From an uncultured Alphaproteobacteria bacterium (GTDB lineage: Bacteria; Pseudomonadota; Alphaproteobacteria; Rs-D84), in the NCBI GenBank assembly GCA_949156565.1, contig CASCZI010000003.1, positions 1 through 64,000 on the forward strand: a DNA stretch of 64,000 nt. The letters are read 5' to 3'. The position numbers were made by a program, and so were the translations under genes. Shown piece by piece: positions 59,753 through 64,000 of this stretch. The notes beneath the pieces were generated by a model. It had not been told where the DNA came from, did no database searches, and saw nothing but the letters and a program-made list of their open reading frames with translations. Each line of letters begins with the position of its first letter. Position 1 is the first letter of the stretch.

Positions 59753-60061
59753 TTATTCTATACACAGATAATTGCCGCGCCCATTGGTATTTCGATGGGC
59801 GTTTAATGTACCCCATAGGGGCAAATGGCCTTTTAATCGTTCCAGTTGTTCGCGAACCACCCCGGACCCGGTGTAAAAATAGAAAAGTTGGCCATTTTCT
59901 TCATATTTAAACTGAACTTTCAAACAGAAATCTGTACGCAATTTACCGTTCATGACGATAAAATTTGTGAACAAAATCCGTTTTCCTTTGATTTCTTCAA
60001 TTTGTTTCTTTTCCCCTTCGAGATAGCCTTCGGCGGGGAAATCAGCAAAACTTTGAAACAT
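59753..60061 (-). CDS. Small phage protein, possible OB-fold
   Basis: 102 aa. Strand-rich: GKRILFTNFIVMNGKLRTDF, CLKVQFKYEENGQLFYFYTG SGVVREQLERL. The pattern (gk-x-hh ... cLxhQFx ... TGSxVhxxQL) resembles short phage single-strand DNA-binding or recombination accessory proteins with an OB-fold. It lies directly after the reverse-transcriptase fragment, where a DGR accessory protein (Avd) could be expected, but Avd is a four-helix bundle and this is not. Confidence 0.5.
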   Translation of the reverse strand: MFQSFADFPAEGYLEGEKKQIEEIKGKRILFTNFIVMNGKLRTDFCLKVQFKYEENGQLFYFYTGSGVVREQLERLKGHLPLWGTLNAHRNTNGRGNYLCIE

Positions 60062-60090
60062 TATTTCTGACCTTTATTTTATTATGAATA

Positions 60091-60474
60091 TCATCCAGTC
60101 CGATTTTTTTGGCGAAAATTATAGCCAAATGCGGATCCGATGATTGATAATGCGCGCGACGGCGATATTTTCTTGGTGTCAACCAAGCACGACATCGCCA
60201 TCACGCGCCGCTTTATACGTTTTGATGTACGTTTGCGCACCAAAATGTATTTCTTGAAATGCCGATAGCCCAGAAAATCACCCCCGCGACTGACCGGAAA
60301 CACATCACATTTTGAAAAATTCAAATCCAACCGCGTCGTGATAAAATCACCGATTTTTCGCGCGCGCCTGGCGATAAGCCTTATAAGGGCCCCCATATCC
60401 GCCGCGCGCCGCATAGCGCCGCGCGGACGAATTCGAATGTCGGGTTTAATAAAAATTTTTTCTGCTTGTTCCAT
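60091..60474 (-). pseudogene. DGR-type reverse transcriptase, C-terminal fragment
   Basis: 127 aa. The segment DFITTRLDLNFSKCDVFPVS RGGDFLGYRHFKKYILVRKR TSKRIKRRV, and the later ALSIIGSAFGYNFRQKN, matches the thumb and C-terminal region of DGR and related bacterial reverse transcriptases (pattern VSRGxDFLGYxxF...LRKxxxKRxxRR). The palm and its YxDD active site are missing; the first 30 residues do not look like RT. It starts 12 bases after the tail-fibre stop, with a possible GGGGAAAT site. It is most likely the remnant left by a deletion that removed the template repeat and the rest of the RT. A short expressed protein remains possible. Confidence 0.65.
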
Positions 60475-60486
60475 ATTTCCCCGATT

Positions 60487-62895
60487 TTAATCTGTGACCT
60501 TGGTGTGGCTCGCCGCCCGACCGCCGTCAGCGGAATACGAATGTGAAATAAGATCATTCGCAAATCGACTGCGCCCGCCACAAACCGAACCGGCGTCCCA
60601 TCTAGCCCCCGCCAGCCGCGCCATGCAATTTCCGTATATATTCCCTTCATTGCCATCCAATGCTATCCACTCTGTGCCGCCGGCGGACGAATATTCATTC
60701 ATCACTTGCCACAGCAGGCCGTTTGTTTCTTCGACACCATCCTTGGACACCATGCGGTTATAGGCGGTATCATAATGGCCGCCGGCAACAAAATTTGGCA
60801 ATTCAGCACCACCGAAAACATTGGTTTTTTGCGGGGATTGTTCCGCGGCCTGATAAAATTCTGCATCCCCCAGCGCACGACATTTAACACGTGTGGGCGC
60901 AAACATCAGGTTATGATACTGGACGTTGCGAATTGGGGCCAATCCATACCCCCATGTGGGCGCATTGGGCGTGCCGGCCAAAAAATAAATGGATACCCAA
61001 CTGTCGGGCAAACCAGACAGATTAACCATGCCGCCTATATCGCATTCCGGGGCAAATGTAAGACAAGTGATTGATTGGGGTAATATATCCCCCGCATCCC
61101 ATCCTGCCAATCGATGGGTCATTGTGACACCGTTTATCATTCCTGTTTGCGTGATTGGAATATCCGCACACTCTGTATGAAAAGACGCTATTTTTCGGCT
61201 ATTTTGCGCCGTATATCCATTCGGATATGTGTTGTTGGCCGAAACAACCAGTTTGCATCCTTGACCATCGGGAACCAAATAAACATAATATTGGATACCG
61301 TTTCTTAATTTTCGACCCAAATTATGCTTAAATGTCCATAAATATCGATCGCCAACGGAACTTACAGGTTCAGATGTCATGATCAATGTGCCGTCGGCAT
61401 ATGATATGTGATTGAATCCAAATCTTTGTTTTGTTGACAGATTCAGAACATTATATGTGCCTGTATCTGGTGATATGACATAACCTACATTTTCCGAATT
61501 GTTTGTCGCAATTAATTTATCACCCATTGCAGCCAACCCCTGCCATGGTTTATTTGGCAATGTCGTTATCGCGCCCGTGGTACCGGTTGTCAGATTGTAT
61601 GTGTCAATTGTTGTTGAATTTCCCATACGGGATGCGAACAAAATATCACCGATAAATGTGATACTGTTATGACCCACCGCCGCCCCCAGGACCAGCGCGC
61701 CCTTGGTATTATCGGTGGTTTCGTACCACAAAACATTTGCCGCGTTATTTCTGTCCGTCACAAACAAACGCGTTCCCCGTGCACGGATCACGATTTGATA
61801 TATCGACGCGGACAGCGTTATGGTGCTGTTGGCATGTGTTGTCAAATCGTGGACATCAATGATATTCGATGTCGTGCCGCGTGCGATATATAGTTTATTG
61901 CCAATGGCGCACAAACTGCTGTGTGTACCGGCGGCAATCGTATGGGTACCATTTTCCGTGGTGCCATGTGGATTTTTCTTGGTCCAGTATAATTTATCAG
62001 ATGACCCGGAAACGACACTGTATACCACATCATTCAGCAGGCACGCATCCAGGTAAATGCGCGGCGCGCCCGTGTCCAAACGACTATCCAGTGCATATTG
62101 GTCCTTGTCAAGGGAACTTTCGGCGTTTAATATAACCCCGTCACTGCCACTGTTCCAGAAACGGTCCACCCCGTCTACATTCAATCGAATGGCGGTGCGC
62201 GGTCGGATATGAATTGATTTATGATTGGGGTCTGTGGTATCAAAAATGGCATATCGTTTATACCACGCCTTGATATCATACAAGGCGACAGGGGCAATTA
62301 AATCAGTGACTGCTTTTTGCGACATCGCCCCGTCTGTTTGTTGTCCTGACACTTGGTATAACTTCATAATGCCGGCGGCTTCATCTGTGGCATCTGTGAC
62401 CGTGTCAATACCGACATCTTGCCAACTGAAAATCAAATTCGGTGCTGGTTTGTTGGATAATGTCCATCGATGGGCATTGTGGGTGTTTCGCACCCATGTA
62501 TTGTCGTATAAATCAGACGCATGATGTTCAACCCCGTTGATCAGGTATGTTGATTCACGCGGGTTTTCTGAATCCCATGTGAATGTACCCCCGGCGCCCC
62601 AAACATCTGCCACGGCATATTCGGTCAGCATTTCCTGGGTCAAATCATCCGTTTCAAAATCATGCGCCGTCAATGGGCCGCCAATTGCCATTCGCGAAAT
62701 AATCGAAACCACGGCTTTGTACACTTGATCCGTGTTATCGGCGGGTTCAATTTCGGCTTGGCGGATTAAATTCAGCAATTCATTTTGAATGTCGTTGAAT
62801 ACCTGCGCCGGTGGATTTGAACCGGGCGTGGTTGGCGTGGCATCAACATATCGTGCATGTGGATCTGTGGAACCGAATGGCGGCGTATATTTCAT
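60487..62895 (-). CDS. Phage tail-fibre/receptor-binding protein with DGR-type variable region
   Basis: 802 aa from the ATG at 62895 (AAGGATTG upstream). The N-terminal 250 residues look like a fibre base, and the centre contains repeated strand blocks (SNIIDVHDLTTHANSTITLS, IDTYNLTTGTTGAITTLPNK) suggesting a beta-propeller. Near the C-terminus GLLWQVMNEYSSAGGTEWIA, then LDGNEGNIYGN, leads into the variable region: CMARLAGARWDAGSVCGGRS, then RFANDLISHSYSADGGRAAS. The ARLAG-W-GS-CGG-SxSxxGGR scaffold is that of C-type-lectin DGR targets such as Mtd. It lies between the gp48-like gene and the RT fragment. It likely determines host receptor choice. Confidence 0.88.
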   Translation of the reverse strand: MKYTPPFGSTDPHARYVDATPTTPGSNPPAQVFNDIQNELLNLIRQAEIEPADNTDQVYKAVVSIISRMAIGGPLTAHDFETDDLTQEMLTEYAVADVWGAGGTFTWDSENPRESTYLINGVEHHASDLYDNTWVRNTHNAHRWTLSNKPAPNLIFSWQDVGIDTVTDATDEAAGIMKLYQVSGQQTDGAMSQKAVTDLIAPVALYDIKAWYKRYAIFDTTDPNHKSIHIRPRTAIRLNVDGVDRFWNSGSDGVILNAESSLDKDQYALDSRLDTGAPRIYLDACLLNDVVYSVVSGSSDKLYWTKKNPHGTTENGTHTIAAGTHSSLCAIGNKLYIARGTTSNIIDVHDLTTHANSTITLSASIYQIVIRARGTRLFVTDRNNAANVLWYETTDNTKGALVLGAAVGHNSITFIGDILFASRMGNSTTIDTYNLTTGTTGAITTLPNKPWQGLAAMGDKLIATNNSENVGYVISPDTGTYNVLNLSTKQRFGFNHISYADGTLIMTSEPVSSVGDRYLWTFKHNLGRKLRNGIQYYVYLVPDGQGCKLVVSANNTYPNGYTAQNSRKIASFHTECADIPITQTGMINGVTMTHRLAGWDAGDILPQSITCLTFAPECDIGGMVNLSGLPDSWVSIYFLAGTPNAPTWGYGLAPIRNVQYHNLMFAPTRVKCRALGDAEFYQAAEQSPQKTNVFGGAELPNFVAGGHYDTAYNRMVSKDGVEETNGLLWQVMNEYSSAGGTEWIALDGNEGNIYGNCMARLAGARWDAGSVCGGRSRFANDLISHSYSADGGRAASHTKVTD
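60511..60629 (-). repeat. Expressed variable region of the tail-fibre gene
   Basis: 119 bp identical to silent cassette 2 (56019-56137), in inverted orientation. It spans codons for CMARLAG... to ...GGRAA of the tail fibre, ending 21 bases before the stop codon. Confidence 0.88.
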
Positions 62896-62913
62896 GTTCA
62901 ATCCTTTTATATT

Positions 62914-63456
62914 TTAATTATCCACACCAACATAAACATGGGCGGGGACGATGCGGTTTATTTCTTGGACAAAATACGACAGTGGGATGTTCCCTGTGAC
63001 ATTTGTGACCTTGATCCCCAGCATGGAACGTGTCAGTCCGATTTCTGATACACCATCACCACATTGGGATGTCGGGTCGCCACAGCAAAAGGGTTTATGT
63101 TGAATGACATCAATGGTATATCCCATGTCGGCCGAAAATTGTTTCAGGTATGCCGGGGTTGGGACCTGTTTCTTTGCAGTTTTTGCAATCAGGGCTTGTT
63201 TGCGCGCATCAAATGTGTCGGCATTATAAATGGATGGTAATCCGTAATCTTGTTCCCATTCCGGCAATAATTCATTTGTTTCGCGGGCGCGGGTTTCCGT
63301 ATCCAGTTTGGCCAAATCTGATTCTAAAATTGCAAAAATGACACCAATGGCATACCAAAACTGCCACATCACGGATTTTGGGGCGTGATTCCATGCCGGA
63401 CCGCGCGGCAACATGGCCAGCGCAGCGTCACGATACTGTTCGGATGTGTGCGCCAT
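62914..63456 (-). CDS. Phage tail protein, Mu gp48/YmfQ-like (DUF2313)
   Basis: 180 aa. It opens MAHTSEQYRDAALAMLPRGP AWN, a hallmark of YmfQ-like baseplate wedge proteins, then ELLPEWEQDYGLP and a C-terminal region with CCGDPTSQCGDGVSEIG, ending VPAHVYVGVDN. It takes its place in the usual order baseplate J, gp48, tail fibre. Four bases separate it from the upstream stop. Confidence 0.88.
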   Translation of the reverse strand: MAHTSEQYRDAALAMLPRGPAWNHAPKSVMWQFWYAIGVIFAILESDLAKLDTETRARETNELLPEWEQDYGLPSIYNADTFDARKQALIAKTAKKQVPTPAYLKQFSADMGYTIDVIQHKPFCCGDPTSQCGDGVSEIGLTRSMLGIKVTNVTGNIPLSYFVQEINRIVPAHVYVGVDN

Positions 63457-63457
63457 T

Positions 63458-64000
63458 CTATACCCCGTATGTTATTGTCCCCAAGACCGCAATACCCGTT
63501 GTCGGAATCTGTACGTCGTTTTCTGGCAAAACCAGGCTGTGCGAAATTTCTTCGGGAATTGATGTGATCGCTTCTTCAATTTGTGATTTATAAACTGTTT
63601 CCCCGAATTCGTATGATTTGAACAGTGACGATAAATCATTGGCGATATTGGCGCGCATTTTCGGGGTGTCTGGATTCATGTTATTAATTTGAATATTAAT
63701 AACGGTTGGTGTGGGGGCAAATACCACCATCTGATTGACATCTGCCGGCATAATTGATTCCAGGTATGCCTGCATCGCGGCAACATCACCATCGGCGGGA
63801 ATACCGTCCGGATATGTGTTATCCATCATGAATGTTAACCCAACCGTTCCCGCGCCGCTGTATGTGCGAAAGCATTTTGCACGCGTGATCCCTGGGCGTG
63901 CCAATGCCGCATTTTCATAAAATGCCTGATCCCCGGAACCGGGCGGGTCTTTTAAGAATTTCAGAATCCGCGCACGATATTCTTCGACCCCTTCGATATC
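63458..64000 (-). CDS. Baseplate J-like protein (Mu gp47 type), C-terminal part
   Basis: The reading frame runs off the right edge, so the N-terminus is outside the window; 181 codons counting the stop are present. EEYRARILKFLKDPPGSGDQ, GITRAKCFRTYSGAGTVGLT, ADVNQMVVFAPTPTVINIQI and the C-terminal VYKSQIEEAITSIPEEISHS fit the baseplate J family. It joins tube and baseplate in contractile-tailed phages. The order with gp48 and tail fibre is that of Mu/P2-like phages. Confidence 0.9.
   Translation of the reverse strand, partial: DIEGVEEYRARILKFLKDPPGSGDQAFYENAALARPGITRAKCFRTYSGAGTVGLTFMMDNTYPDGIPADGDVAAMQAYLESIMPADVNQMVVFAPTPTVINIQINNMNPDTPKMRANIANDLSSLFKSYEFGETVYKSQIEEAITSIPEEISHSLVLPENDVQIPTTGIAVLGTITYGV

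Overview
The window looks like part of a small, moderately AT-rich genome of a host-associated (probably gut) alphaproteobacterium. The reasons are: ribosomal, EF-G, EF-Tu and RpoA proteins of alphaproteobacterial type; an Lpt-type outer-membrane export system; outer-membrane beta-barrels; a BspA-like leucine-rich-repeat surface protein; and many cysteine-rich exported proteins. I cannot name the species from sequence alone.

1-3663: the 3' end of a BspA-like LRR gene built from 93-bp tandem repeats, then mltG and two predicted outer-membrane beta-barrels. 3801-24947: a nearly continuous str-S10-spc-alpha ribosomal cluster (rpsL, rpsG, fusA, tuf, rpsJ ... secY, rpsM, rpsK, rpoA, rplQ). It has four departures from the usual order: a 57-aa membrane peptide between rplF and rplR; a 112-aa unknown ORF between rplO and secY; no adk after secY; and an oppositely oriented phosphotransferase gene between rpsK and rpoA. 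infA lies far downstream, at 42 kb.

25116-49457: a block of exported, cysteine-rich proteins. Four of them (25116-28004, 33542-36082, 42350-44518, 44550-47030) share an exact C-x6-C-M-D-x-F-C-x9-C-x-C-S signature after a signal peptide and a low-complexity Ala/Thr/Arg/Ser stretch. Related proteins share CGxDxxxC modules, glycine-zipper segments and an OmpA-type C-terminal domain. Five of them form one minus-strand operon (41142 down to 32759). I do not recognise the family. Intermixed are infA, an MscS channel, a YgiW-like protein and several unknowns. 49544-52352: lptC-lptB without lptA between them, and an OmpA-family lipoprotein. 52400-55600: small accessory genes (MGMT, Xre regulator, TfoX-N) and a candidate structured RNA.

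55692-64000: part of a prophage of Mu-like or contractile-tail type, late genes on the minus strand (baseplate J, gp48-like, tail fibre, small genes, spanin pair, M15 lysin). The tail-fibre protein ends in a C-type-lectin-like variable region with the hallmarks of a diversity-generating retroelement (DGR) target. Next to the lysin gene, in inverted orientation, is an array of seven promoterless 127-133-bp copies of that variable region, split by a HicAB toxin-antitoxin module. One silent copy (56019-56137) is identical over 119 bp to the expressed variable region (60511-60629). The only reverse-transcriptase sequence seen is a C-terminal fragment, and no template repeat is visible. This suggests a DGR-derived silent-cassette system that changes the phage receptor-binding tip by recombination, and it is the most interesting feature of the window. 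A second find is a dispersed intergenic element (48434-48520 and 52898-52985) whose stems are preserved by compensatory changes.
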